Positions 1-5,749 of a stretch of 5,851 nt of DNA are shown here, one piece after another (position 1 is the first letter of the stretch; every line of letters starts with the position of its first letter). The notes beneath the pieces were generated by a model, which saw only the letters and a list, made by a program, of their open reading frames with translations, did no database searches and was not told the origin of the DNA. Origin of the DNA: Planctomycetota bacterium (lineage in GTDB: Bacteria; Planctomycetota; Planctomycetia; Pirellulales; Thermoguttaceae); the NCBI GenBank assembly GCA_015661985.1, contig DQVB01000659.1:1-5851 (forward strand). The letters are read 5' to 3'. The translations under genes were made by a program, and so were the position numbers.

Positions 1-101
1 ACCAGCTGGCTCTGGTATCAACCACGCTGGATGGGGTTGGTCGTGTAGCCAAGCGGAATGGCCCCATAGAGACTCGTAGCGATAGCGTGAAGGAGGTAGC
101 A
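1..101. other. Left-edge leader upstream of the deacetylase gene
   Basis: This stretch holds no gene I can support. The reading frame of the downstream deacetylase is open without a stop from base 3 to its start, but the residues it would encode do not resemble the family. The only well-placed ribosome site is at 90-96. A second forward frame is open from base 1 to a TAG at 46-48 and could be the tail of an upstream gene, but 15 codons are too few to tell. I see no convincing -35/-10 pair, so the promoter may lie outside the window. Confidence 0.4.
90..96 (+). promoter_or_regulatory. Strong Shine-Dalgarno that sets the deacetylase start
   Basis: AAGGAGG lies 5 nt before the ATG at 102. An in-frame GTG at 87 would place the start upstream of, and overlapping, this site. 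The ATG at 102 is therefore the better start, and it leads directly into a signal-peptide-like sequence. Confidence 0.8.
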
Positions 102-1025
102 ATGGATCGTCGAGCATGGCTTCTGGCAGGCGTGGCGGCAGCCTGGTTGGGCTGGTGCGGAGCCACATCCCTCCTCGGCGGCGAGGAGAACGAGGATGCG
201 CTACGGATCATCGTCTTCGGAGCTCACCCCGACGATTGTGAGATACGCGCAGGCGGATGTGCCATTCTCTGGAGCCGACAGGGACACAAAGTGAAGTTCG
301 TATCGGCCACCAACGGAGACATCGGGCACTGGGGCATGGCCGGCGGGGCCCTGGCCAAGCGCCGCTACGCCGAAGTCCAAGAGGCGGCCAAGATCCTGGG
401 CACCACGACCGTGGTCCTCGATATCCACGACGGGGAGCTGGAGCCCACGCTGGAAAACCGCAAGACCTTCGCCCGGCTCATCCGCCGCTGGAGAGCCGAT
501 ATCGTCATCGGCCATCGACCCAACGACTATCACCCCGATCATCGCTACACGGGTGTGCTCATGCAGGATGCTGCGTACATGGTGGCCGTCCCCTTCTTCT
601 GCCCCGACACTCCGCCGCTGGATCGGAACCCCGTGTTCCTCTACTCCTACGATCGCTTCCAGCGGCCCACTCCGTTCGAGCCTGACATCGTGGTGGCCAT
701 CGATTCTGTGGTGGACCAGAAGGTGGAAGCGCTGGTGAAAATGGAATCCCAGTTCATCGAAGGTGGAGCCACCGGAAGGCCCGAATCAGCCCCGAAAACC
801 GAAGCGGAGCGGGAAGCCAAGCGCCAACAGGTACGGGAAGCGTTCAAGCGGCGCTTTGCCCGTATCGCCGACCAGTGCCGCCAGAAGCTCATCGAGCTGT
901 ACGGCGAGGAGTTGGGCAAGAGGGTGAAATACGCCGAAGCGTTCCAGATCTGCGAATACGGGCGCCAACCGAGCCGAGCGGAACTGCGCAGGCTTTTCCC
1001 CTTCTTCCCAGAGAAACAGCCGTAA
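102..1025 (+). CDS. Secreted PIG-L/LmbE family zinc deacetylase
   Basis: The 307-residue protein belongs to the PIG-L/LmbE fold of zinc-dependent N-deacetylases, which remove acetyl groups from N-acetylglucosamine-type sugars or similar amides. Residues 1-27 look like a signal peptide: Arg3-Arg4, then a hydrophobic run WLLAGVAAAWLGW. The paired arginines are only loosely Tat-like, and Cys19 is preceded by Trp, so a lipobox is unlikely. The catalytic signature AHPDD is at 41-45, and a second metal motif HPDH is at 144-147. By analogy with MshB, His42, Asp45 and His147 would bind zinc, with one acidic residue of AHPDD as the base. The alpha/beta core spans about 35-215. The charged tail (230-307) is rich in Arg, Lys and Glu and probably helical. 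The URO-D-like gene follows 68 bp downstream on the same strand, so co-transcription is plausible. The substrate cannot be read from sequence; family assignment is firm, export likely. Confidence 0.93.
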   Translation: MDRRAWLLAGVAAAWLGWCGATSLLGGEENEDALRIIVFGAHPDDCEIRAGGCAILWSRQGHKVKFVSATNGDIGHWGMAGGALAKRRYAEVQEAAKILGTTTVVLDIHDGELEPTLENRKTFARLIRRWRADIVIGHRPNDYHPDHRYTGVLMQDAAYMVAVPFFCPDTPPLDRNPVFLYSYDRFQRPTPFEPDIVVAIDSVVDQKVEALVKMESQFIEGGATGRPESAPKTEAEREAKRQQVREAFKRRFARIADQCRQKLIELYGEELGKRVKYAEAFQICEYGRQPSRAELRRLFPFFPEKQP

Positions 1026-1073
1026 GAGGCTGCCACCAGGCCGGCAGGTGCGACGAGACCCGGCCGGAGCCTC
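1026..1073 (+). other. Composite stem-loop between deacetylase and URO-D-like genes
   Basis: GAGGCT (1026-1031) is complementary to AGCCTC (1068-1073), and inside it GGCCGG (1039-1044) is complementary to CCGGCC (1060-1065), leaving a 15-nt loop. The structure begins directly after the deacetylase stop and ends 7 nt before the next gene's GAGGAG ribosome site (1081-1086). No T-tract follows. It could be an intercistronic processing or mRNA-stability element, or a partial terminator; the role is inference. Confidence 0.4.
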
Positions 1074-1093
1074 CATGGTCGAGGAGATCGGTG

Positions 1094-2161
1094 ATGAACA
1101 GTCTGGAGCGAGTGGTGGCGGCGCTTCAGCGGCGCCAGCCGGACCGGGTCCCCTATTTCGAATGCGTCATCGATCCACGCGTCATGGATGCCCTCTTGCC
1201 CGGCTGCGATTACTTCCAGTTCAACGAGTGGATCGGCATGGACAATGCCAGCCAGAACCGGAGCTCCTGGAGCCGGGACAATGTGGAGATCATCGACGAG
1301 CAGCGCGGACTGTTTCGCGACAAGTGGGGCGTTGTCCGGGCCTTCGGCCCGGAGAGCACCCCCGTGCCTGTGGAAGGGCCGATCAAGTGCCCGGAGGATC
1401 TGAAGCGTTACACGCCCCCGGATCCCAACGCGGACGACGTGCTGGGCAACCTGCCGGACATCGTGGCCCGCTACAAGGGACAGAAAGCGATTACGGCCAT
1501 CTGCCGCGACGCCTTCTTCAATCCGGCGTTCCTGCGAGGCACAACCCAATACTTGATGGACATGGTCGAGCGGCCGCGCCTGGTCCACCAGCTGGTGGAG
1601 GTGACCCTCAGCTACGACATCCCGGCCATGCAACGGATGGTCGCCGCCGGAGTGGACGTGGTGGTCTTCGGCGACGATTATGCCGATAAGCATTCGACGT
1701 TGATGTCACCCAAGCACTTCCGCCAGTTCGTCCTGCCGGGGCTCAAGCGCTGTGTCGACGCGGCCCACGAAGCCGGGGCCTATGTGGTGAAACACACCGA
1801 CGGGAACATCATGCCCATCATCGACATGATCGTCCAGACGGGCATCGACGCACTGAACCCGCTGGAACCCCAGGCCGGCATGGACATCCGCTTGATCAAG
1901 GAGCGTTACGGCGACCGTATCGCCCTGATCGGCAACATCGACTGCGGCTATCTGCTCAGCCAGGCCGGGGTGGACGAGGTGCGCGAGGTCACGCGGCGGA
2001 CCATCGCTGCGGCCGCCCCCGGCGGCGGTTACTGTCTGTCCAGCTCAAACAGCATCCACTCGTCGGTCAAACCAGAAAACTTCCTGGCCATGATCGAGAC
2101 GCTGCGGCAGTACGGCCGGTATCCCATGGAGGCCGGGATTTGGAGACCATCCCGGACATGA
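1094..2161 (+). CDS. Uroporphyrinogen decarboxylase-like (URO-D superfamily) protein, methyltransferase type
   Basis: The 355-residue cytosolic protein has the URO-D TIM-barrel fold shared by HemE and corrinoid methyltransferases such as MtaA and CmuA. The start ATG lies 7 nt after GAGGAG (1081-1086) and opens with MNSLERVVAAL, a typical family start. An upstream in-frame extension would overlap the deacetylase gene. Recognisable blocks are RRQPDRVPYFE (13-23), FGDDYADK (192-199), KHTDGN (233-238), NPLEPQAGMD (255-264), LIGNIDCG (278-285) and GGGYCLSSSNSIH (310-322). HemE's arginine-rich N-terminal substrate motif (MRQAGR) is absent, so a haem role is unlikely. The MtaA-type HxC zinc motif appears as HTD (234-236), and Asn318 sits about where MtaA has its later cysteine ligand; Cys284 and Cys314 are elsewhere. 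This matches an HxDGN subgroup I recall from planctomycetes and other environmental bacteria. A methyl or decarboxylation reaction is possible, but the substrate is unknown. Confidence 0.88.
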   Translation: MNSLERVVAALQRRQPDRVPYFECVIDPRVMDALLPGCDYFQFNEWIGMDNASQNRSSWSRDNVEIIDEQRGLFRDKWGVVRAFGPESTPVPVEGPIKCPEDLKRYTPPDPNADDVLGNLPDIVARYKGQKAITAICRDAFFNPAFLRGTTQYLMDMVERPRLVHQLVEVTLSYDIPAMQRMVAAGVDVVVFGDDYADKHSTLMSPKHFRQFVLPGLKRCVDAAHEAGAYVVKHTDGNIMPIIDMIVQTGIDALNPLEPQAGMDIRLIKERYGDRIALIGNIDCGYLLSQAGVDEVREVTRRTIAAAAPGGGYCLSSSNSIHSSVKPENFLAMIETLRQYGRYPMEAGIWRPSRT

Positions 2162-2268
2162 GAAGCGGCCGGCCTGCCGACCATGCCACAGGGCACGTGA
2201 CCGCAAGTCTCCCGGCCCATTCTTGGGGATTGGCTCACAGCAGGCGAGGCCAACCAGTCGAGGGCGCT
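2162..2268. other. Convergent intergenic gap
   Basis: This 107-bp gap separates the rightward URO-D-like gene from the end of the leftward unknown gene. It contains a GGCCGGCC palindrome at 2167-2174 and only short complementary patches (TTGGC with GCCAA, 5 bp). No stem followed by a T-run is visible on either strand, so I do not call a terminator. Confidence 0.4.
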
Positions 2269-2739
2269 TCAGTGGCGGCCTTCGACCCAGCCGATGAACT
2301 CTTTGCGCAGCTTGGGATGGCCGCCCAGCACGTAGGCCACCGCGTGGACGGTCAGCCCATCGACCGCGTCGCGGCCGACCATCGCATTGATCCGCTTGGC
2401 CCAACCTTCCGCATCGCAAAAACCCATGGCCTTTCGCAGCGTTTCGGGCGTGGCTTCCCGATCGGCCTTGGCGCGGCCGAGCGTCAATGCCTTGGCGTAC
2501 ACCTGGTCGAAGACCACATCCCGTGGTCCCCTTACCTCCCTCTGGAATTGCGACCACAGGTGGCCGTCCTGGCTGAAAGCGCTGATCATCGCCTCCATCG
2601 CCGCCAGGCTGCAATCGACCACGGCGATGTCCCGGCGGGCAACCCCTTCTTGACGCGCCCGCTCGCAAAGGGCCTGGTCCAACGCCATCAGCTCCTGATC
2701 AATCAGATCTCGCAAGCGCCGAAGTGGTTCCGAGCCCAT
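2269..2739 (-). CDS. Hypothetical protein, 156 aa, not recognised
   Basis: I do not recognise this protein. On the reverse strand, AGGAAGGA sits just upstream of the ATG at 2739, at about 7 nt. A TTG at 2742 directly abuts that ATG and is less likely. The protein looks soluble and mostly helical. An N-terminal amphipathic stretch (4-30) rich in Leu, Arg, Asp and Glu could form a short coiled coil. The segment DIAVVDCSLAAMEAMISAF (37-55) follows, then a charged middle, and a C-terminal part (110-156) with VHAVAYVLGGHP (131-142). Three cysteines (25, 43, 108) are not arranged as a metal site. There is no signal peptide or membrane segment. Codon third positions are GC-rich, as in the neighbours, which supports real coding and argues against recent transfer. 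It is divergent from the HTH gene across a 181-bp shared spacer, so that regulator may control it. No function is proposed. Confidence 0.75.
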   Translation of the reverse strand: MGSEPLRRLRDLIDQELMALDQALCERARQEGVARRDIAVVDCSLAAMEAMISAFSQDGHLWSQFQREVRGPRDVVFDQVYAKALTLGRAKADREATPETLRKAMGFCDAEGWAKRINAMVGRDAVDGLTVHAVAYVLGGHPKLRKEFIGWVEGRH

Positions 2740-2920
2740 CAAACATCCTTCCTCTGGTGGGGTAACGTACGAAAAGTCGCCCTACGCTGTCGCCTCCAGC
2801 CTGTCCGAAACTATGGAATAATCGCCCTGATTATGGCATAATATTACCCCAATACAGACCCGAAAATAGTACCACATTCGAAACCCGCCTGCAAGGGGAG
2901 GCCAGGGAAGGGATCGCCAA
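2740..2920. promoter_or_regulatory. Divergent promoter/operator region with nested dyads
   Basis: This 181-bp spacer lies between two divergent genes and becomes visibly AT-richer at about 2809-2880, unlike the rest of the window. Three overlapping dyads are present: ATAATC-gccct-GATTAT (2818-2834), ATTATG-g-CATAAT (2830-2842) and TAATATTA (2839-2846). CATAAT (2837-2842 forward, and 2835-2830 on the reverse strand) resembles a sigma-70 -10 box in both directions, although no good -35 partner is seen. The layout fits a shared promoter with an operator; binding by the adjacent HTH protein is inference. Confidence 0.5.
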
Positions 2921-3259
2921 ATGGGCAGAACCGCAAGCGGCAAGATCAGACTAACCGGCAAACCCCGCGAAATCCACTCGGCGGTCACCGAAGCGATCAG
3001 GGCAGAGATCGCCCGTCAGAACCTCACCTACTACCGTATCGCCAAGGACACGGGAATCTCGCCCTCGGCCCTCAGCCGTTTCAGCCGCCCCGACGGGACA
3101 CTCTCCGCGGAAAACCTTCTCGTGCTGCTGGACTACCTGGGTATCGACCTGGTTAGCCGCGACGGAATGACCCCGGATGGGGCAAGCCGGATTATCTACC
3201 GAGCCCAGTCGAATGACTGTGGCCAAACGGACAGCCATCAGCGGCGCCGACCCCCTTGA
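2921..3259 (+). CDS. Small XRE-like helix-turn-helix DNA-binding protein
   Basis: The 112-residue protein is a single-domain DNA-binding regulator. The start ATG is preceded by a GGAAGGGA ribosome site about 8 nt upstream. Residues 1-16 are a basic arm (Arg, Lys, Gly). Residues 17-33 form a helix, and the Cro/C1-type HTH spans about 35-75. It reads YYRIAKDTGISPSALSRF (37-54), with the turn at TGIS and a recognition helix around SPSALSRF, then a Leu-rich helix (NLLVLLDYLGIDL, 65-77) typical of the XRE fold. The tail after residue 90 is polar and basic (QRRRPP at the end) and probably disordered. It contains no ligand-binding, peptidase or toxin domain. The gene is divergent from the 156-residue unknown across the dyad-rich spacer, so autoregulation and control of that neighbour are reasonable guesses. 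Planctomycete genomes carry many similar short HTH proteins, so a specific role cannot be assigned. Confidence 0.85.
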   Translation: MGRTASGKIRLTGKPREIHSAVTEAIRAEIARQNLTYYRIAKDTGISPSALSRFSRPDGTLSAENLLVLLDYLGIDLVSRDGMTPDGASRIIYRAQSNDCGQTDSHQRRRPP

Positions 3260-3290
3260 TCGAGGGGTGACACGGTGGGCCACCAGGGGC

Positions 3291-3328
3291 GGCGCTGCCT
3301 TGCCTGTTCGTACCAGGCGGGCGGCGCC
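3291..3328. terminator. Strong stem-loop between convergent HTH gene and tatC
   Basis: The left arm (3291-3306, GGCGCTGCC then TT then GCCTG) pairs with the right arm (3314-3328, CAGGC then G then GGCGGCGCC) around a 7-nt loop TTCGTAC. There are 14 pairs, including one G-T wobble, interrupted by a small internal loop. It sits 31 nt after the HTH stop and 23 nt after the tatC stop on the other strand, where a bidirectional terminator would be expected. Neither side has a T-run, so intrinsic termination is uncertain. Confidence 0.5.
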
Positions 3329-3351
3329 AGCCGTCTTCCCGGGGCCGGCTG

Positions 3352-4368
3352 CTACTGGTCCAACTCCTCGTACGGACTGCTCAGCCTGGGCATGATGCGG
3401 CATAGGGCCACACCCCCGAAATAGAGGAAACTCAGGGGGATGGCCATCAGCAACATGCTTTGCGGATCGGCCGGCGTGAGGAACATGGCCAGCACAAAGA
3501 TCACCAGCACGGCCATCCGCCAGCGGGAGAGGTACGAGTGGACGGTGAACACACCGATCCGTTCCAGGAACAGCATCACCAACGGCAACTGGAAGCTAAT
3601 CCCAAAGCCGATCGGCAGGATCAGCACGAAGCTGAGCCATTCGTTGATCCGCGGCCGAGGGTCGATGTTCAGCCAGTCGTTGAACATGAACAGGAACTGG
3701 AGCACGGGGTCGAAAACGAAAAAGAACGCCGTGGCCGCGCCCAGCAGAAACAAGCCGACGCTGAACGGCAAGAACACGTGGACGTAACGCTTCTCGTGGG
3801 GGTAAAGCCCCGCCGCCACGAAGCTCCAGATCTGATAGAAAACCCAGGGACTGGAGATGATCAGCCCGATCAGCAAGGCCCCTTTGATGTAGATCATGAA
3901 CGGTTCTTGAACACCCAGCGAATCGGTGCGGATGTCGGCATCGACGGGTCGCCAGATGTAGACTTCGACCAGTCCGTCCTCGGCCGGGCCGGGATTGGAC
4001 GTCCTGGGTGGATCGCCCGCGGCGGCGTGCGGAGCCAGCTGGTTGGGGTTCACCCATACCCGTTCCGGAGTCAGACGCTGGGAAGCGATCCGCTCGAGCA
4101 TCTGTTCGCTGTAACCAAGCCCTGCCAGCTCGGCTCGCAACTCGGCCATCTTCTCCTCCGCCTCCTGCTGGCGGTAGCTGCGCAGCGCCTTAATCAGCGG
4201 GTATTGGATCCACTGGACCACCTTGCCCCCGATGGGCAAGGCCACCACGAAGCCGATCACCAGCCCCAGCAGCGCCCGGAAGAGGCACATGCGCAGCTCC
4301 TCCAGGTGCTCCCCGAAGGTCATGGTGGAATCTTTGAAATAGTCTTCTTCGGGCGGGTATCGGTGCAT
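3352..4368 (-). CDS. tatC: Sec-independent (twin-arginine) protein translocase subunit TatC
   Basis: TatC is the polytopic inner-membrane receptor of the Tat pathway that binds RR signal peptides and recruits TatA to export folded proteins. The start ATG follows GAGG by about 6 nt on the reverse strand. A second ATG at 4323 (MTFGEHLEELR) would remove a short cytoplasmic extension. The 338 residues show the signature HLEELR (21-26), TM1 (about 28-46), TM2 (162-182), GLYPHEKR (187-194, Glu192 matching E. coli Glu103), TM3 (197-219), TM4 (245-269), TM5 and TM6 (281-323) and the TPADP loop (298-302). The position of E. coli Glu170 is Gln260. The odd feature is the first periplasmic loop, about 110 residues (47-161) where E. 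coli has roughly 30. It carries a charged, coiled-coil-prone segment (63-98) and a Pro/Gly/Asn-rich stretch (101-131). No tatA/B gene is in the window. Confidence 0.96.
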   Translation of the reverse strand: MHRYPPEEDYFKDSTMTFGEHLEELRMCLFRALLGLVIGFVVALPIGGKVVQWIQYPLIKALRSYRQQEAEEKMAELRAELAGLGYSEQMLERIASQRLTPERVWVNPNQLAPHAAAGDPPRTSNPGPAEDGLVEVYIWRPVDADIRTDSLGVQEPFMIYIKGALLIGLIISSPWVFYQIWSFVAAGLYPHEKRYVHVFLPFSVGLFLLGAATAFFFVFDPVLQFLFMFNDWLNIDPRPRINEWLSFVLILPIGFGISFQLPLVMLFLERIGVFTVHSYLSRWRMAVLVIFVLAMFLTPADPQSMLLMAIPLSFLYFGGVALCRIMPRLSSPYEELDQ

Positions 4369-4385
4369 TGAACACCTCAAACCGA

Positions 4386-4415
4386 GGGTGCCTCGTCACG
4401 TGGCCGAGGGCACCC
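4386..4415 (-). other. Inverted repeat just upstream of the tatC ribosome site
   Basis: GGGTGCCTCG (4386-4395) pairs with CGAGGGCACCC (4405-4415) with one bulged G and a 9-nt loop. On the tatC transcript the hairpin would end about 7 nt before the GAGG ribosome site (4375-4378). It could influence tatC translation or bind a protein; the function is inference. Confidence 0.35.
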
Positions 4416-4523
4416 CATCGACAACCGATGCGAAAACCAACTACCCCTCGGGATCGGCCGTAGACCTTCCCGAGGACCGCTTCGTGCCAGTGCACTTGCC
4501 GAAAAAAGCCTCCCCGGGTGTTC

Positions 4524-4550
4524 TTGCCGGCACACCGAATCCATTATCAT
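4524..4550 (+). promoter_or_regulatory. Weak candidate promoter for the mannose-6-P isomerase gene
   Basis: TTGCCG (4524-4529) and TATCAT (4545-4550) match 4 and 5 of 6 consensus bases, but the 15-bp spacing is short. The -10 overlaps the candidate tatC -10 on the other strand, so initiation in the two directions could compete. It lies about 72 bp before the manA start. Confidence 0.22.
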
Positions 4551-4574
4551 ATCACTCCAGATCGAAAGCCACAA
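4546..4574 (-). promoter_or_regulatory. Candidate sigma-70-type promoter for tatC
   Basis: Read on the reverse strand, TTGTGG (4574-4569) and TATGAT (4551-4546) are separated by exactly 17 bp, inside an AT-richer patch of the tatC/manA spacer. The -10 matches 5 of 6 and the -35 only 3 of 6 consensus bases. The implied leader is about 170 nt and includes the inverted repeat at 4386-4415. Confidence 0.3.
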
Positions 4575-4621
4575 CGAAGCCCGCAAGGGCGCTACGCTCC
4601 AGCCGTTTTGGGCCCGAAACC

Positions 4622-5605
4622 ATGGCCGCAGTCACCCTCTACCCGCTCCGTTTCCGCCCCCTCTACAAGCAATACCTCTGGGGGGGACGGCGATTCGAAA
4701 CCCACCTGGGACGAAAACTTCCCCCAGACGGACCCTTTGCCGAATCTTGGGAGGTCGCTGACCACGGCCAAGACCAAAGTATCGTAGAGGCCGGTCCGCT
4801 GGCGGGGACCACCCTCCACGAACTGGTTGCCCGGTTCGGCCACCATCTGCTGGGTCGCCACCACCCCCAGCCCCGGTTCCCCTTGCTGCTGAAATACCTG
4901 GATGCCAACCAACCCCTATCGGTCCAGGTCCACCCGGACGACGCGCTGGCCCGGCGCATGGGTTTGGACGACCCGGGAAAAACCGAGGCCTGGTGCGTGC
5001 TCCATGCCGAGCCGGGCAGCCTCATATGGGCGGGTTTCCGGGAGCCTATCGATCCCGAGCGGCTCCGCCGCGCCGTGGCCGAGGGCAAGCTCGAGGCCTG
5101 TCTGCATCGGTTCTCGCCCGCTCCCGGCCAATGTGTGTTCCTCCCGGCGGGCACCGTGCACGCGTTGGGCCAGGGCTTGCTGGTGGCCGAGATCCAGCAG
5201 ACCAGCGACAACACGTTCCGGCTCTACGACTGGAACCGCGTAGGCCCGGACGGACGGCCGCGGCCCCTCCACGTCGAGGAGGCTATTCAGGCCATCAACT
5301 ATGACCAGGGTCCCGTACAGCCAGCGGCGCCCCGGCCCGGTGAAGCCACTCACATCGAACGGCTTGTCCGGTGCGACAAGTTCGTCCTGGACCGGCTCCG
5401 GCTGGCAACCCCCCAGATGGCCGGTGGGGACGGCCGCTGTCACATCCTGACCGTCATCCAGGGGGCAATCCACGTCGAAGGGGACCCGGAGCAAGCACCC
5501 CTGCGGCTGGGAAGCACCGTCCTTCTTCCGGCCGCCCTCAGCCCCGTGCAGCTCGAGCCCCTCGGGGACGAGACAGCCGTCCTGCTGGACGCCTGCCTGC
5601 CCTGA
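4622..5605 (+). CDS. manA: Mannose-6-phosphate isomerase, class I (phosphomannose isomerase)
   Basis: The cytosolic zinc enzyme interconverts fructose 6-phosphate and mannose 6-phosphate, linking glycolysis to GDP-mannose and polysaccharide synthesis or to mannose use. The 327 residues match the short Bacillus-type class (about 315 residues). Visible motifs are YKQYLWGGRR (15-24), ESWEVADH (41-48), PLSVQVHPDD (98-107), GKTEAW (119-124), PAGTVHALG (175-183) and EIQQTSDNTFRLYDWNR (190-206). Zinc ligands by family analogy are Gln102, His104, Glu122 and His180, and Arg200 is the likely catalytic arginine. The C-terminal part (250-327) is the second cupin-like barrel. The ATG at 4622 gives the usual short N-terminus (MAAVTLYPLRF). 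Upstream codons in the same frame look non-coding. There is no clear Shine-Dalgarno before the ATG, so initiation may be leaderless-like or weak. It is divergent from tatC with a 253-bp spacer. Confidence 0.94.
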   Translation: MAAVTLYPLRFRPLYKQYLWGGRRFETHLGRKLPPDGPFAESWEVADHGQDQSIVEAGPLAGTTLHELVARFGHHLLGRHHPQPRFPLLLKYLDANQPLSVQVHPDDALARRMGLDDPGKTEAWCVLHAEPGSLIWAGFREPIDPERLRRAVAEGKLEACLHRFSPAPGQCVFLPAGTVHALGQGLLVAEIQQTSDNTFRLYDWNRVGPDGRPRPLHVEEAIQAINYDQGPVQPAAPRPGEATHIERLVRCDKFVLDRLRLATPQMAGGDGRCHILTVIQGAIHVEGDPEQAPLRLGSTVLLPAALSPVQLEPLGDETAVLLDACLP

Positions 5606-5610
5606 CCGGG

Positions 5611-5640
5611 CCGGACCGGGTTTGCAGGGACTCGGTCCGG
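5611..5640 (+). terminator. GC-rich hairpin just after manA
   Basis: CCGGACCG (5611-5618) pairs perfectly with CGGTCCGG (5633-5640), and two further pairs (one G-T) extend the stem to 10 bp around a 10-nt loop. It begins 5 nt after the manA stop codon. A G-rich tract follows where a T-run would be expected, so it may act as an mRNA 3' stabiliser or non-canonical terminator. Confidence 0.5.
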
Positions 5641-5642
5641 TG

Positions 5643-5703
5643 GGGGAGGGCCCGGGAGGTTGCGGTTCAGCCCAGCCCCCCGTCTCCCAAGCCGGCCCTC
5701 CCC
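5643..5703 (+). terminator. Second, longer inverted repeat downstream of manA
   Basis: GGGGAGGGCC (5643-5652) is a perfect 10-bp complement of GGCCCTCCCC (5694-5703). Inside it, GGGAG (5654-5658) pairs with CTCCC (5684-5688). It follows the first hairpin after 2 nt. Together they form a structured 3' region of about 90 nt, without a T-run. Confidence 0.42.
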
Positions 5704-5749
5704 ACGAAAGGTTACTTGGTGGGCGAAACTTCGCGCTGTTGAGTCACGT

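Noticed and set aside
18..84. Reverse-strand frame ending at a TGA (18-20) with a protein-like tail (GAIPLGYTTNPIQRG)
   Set aside because: It has no in-frame start before it runs into the deacetylase gene and is too short to judge.
875..1093. Upstream in-frame extension of the URO-D-like gene
   Set aside because: It overlaps the deacetylase coding region, while a good ribosome site supports the ATG at 1094.
647..1693. Long reverse open frame (348 residues) across the deacetylase/URO-D junction
   Set aside because: It is antisense to two clearly recognised genes and has no recognisable motif; open frames of this kind are common in GC-rich DNA.
1094..2161. Calling the URO-D-like gene hemE
   Set aside because: The characteristic N-terminal arginine motif of true uroporphyrinogen decarboxylase is absent.
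2140..2841. Long forward open frame (233 residues) opposite the unknown leftward gene
   Set aside because: It runs antisense to the better-supported reverse gene, begins inside the URO-D-like gene and crosses the AT-rich promoter spacer. Its composition is rich in His and Arg, as expected for an antisense shadow.
2839..2847. TAATATTAC, identical to the nicking nonanucleotide of geminivirus-type rolling-circle origins
   Set aside because: It is not in the loop of a stem, no Rep gene is nearby, and a 9-mer in an AT-rich patch is easily a coincidence.
2269..3259. Toxin-antitoxin module
   Set aside because: The genes are divergent rather than overlapping in one operon, and the 156-residue protein shows no toxin motif I recognise.
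3460..4371. Forward open frame (303 residues) opposite tatC
   Set aside because: It is a Gln/His/Glu-rich shadow of the hydrophobic TatC codons and has no domain.
4388..4621. N-terminal extension of ManA from an upstream GTG
   Set aside because: The 78 extra residues resemble no ManA homologue, cover the promoter-like patch, and the family normally begins near YPLRF.
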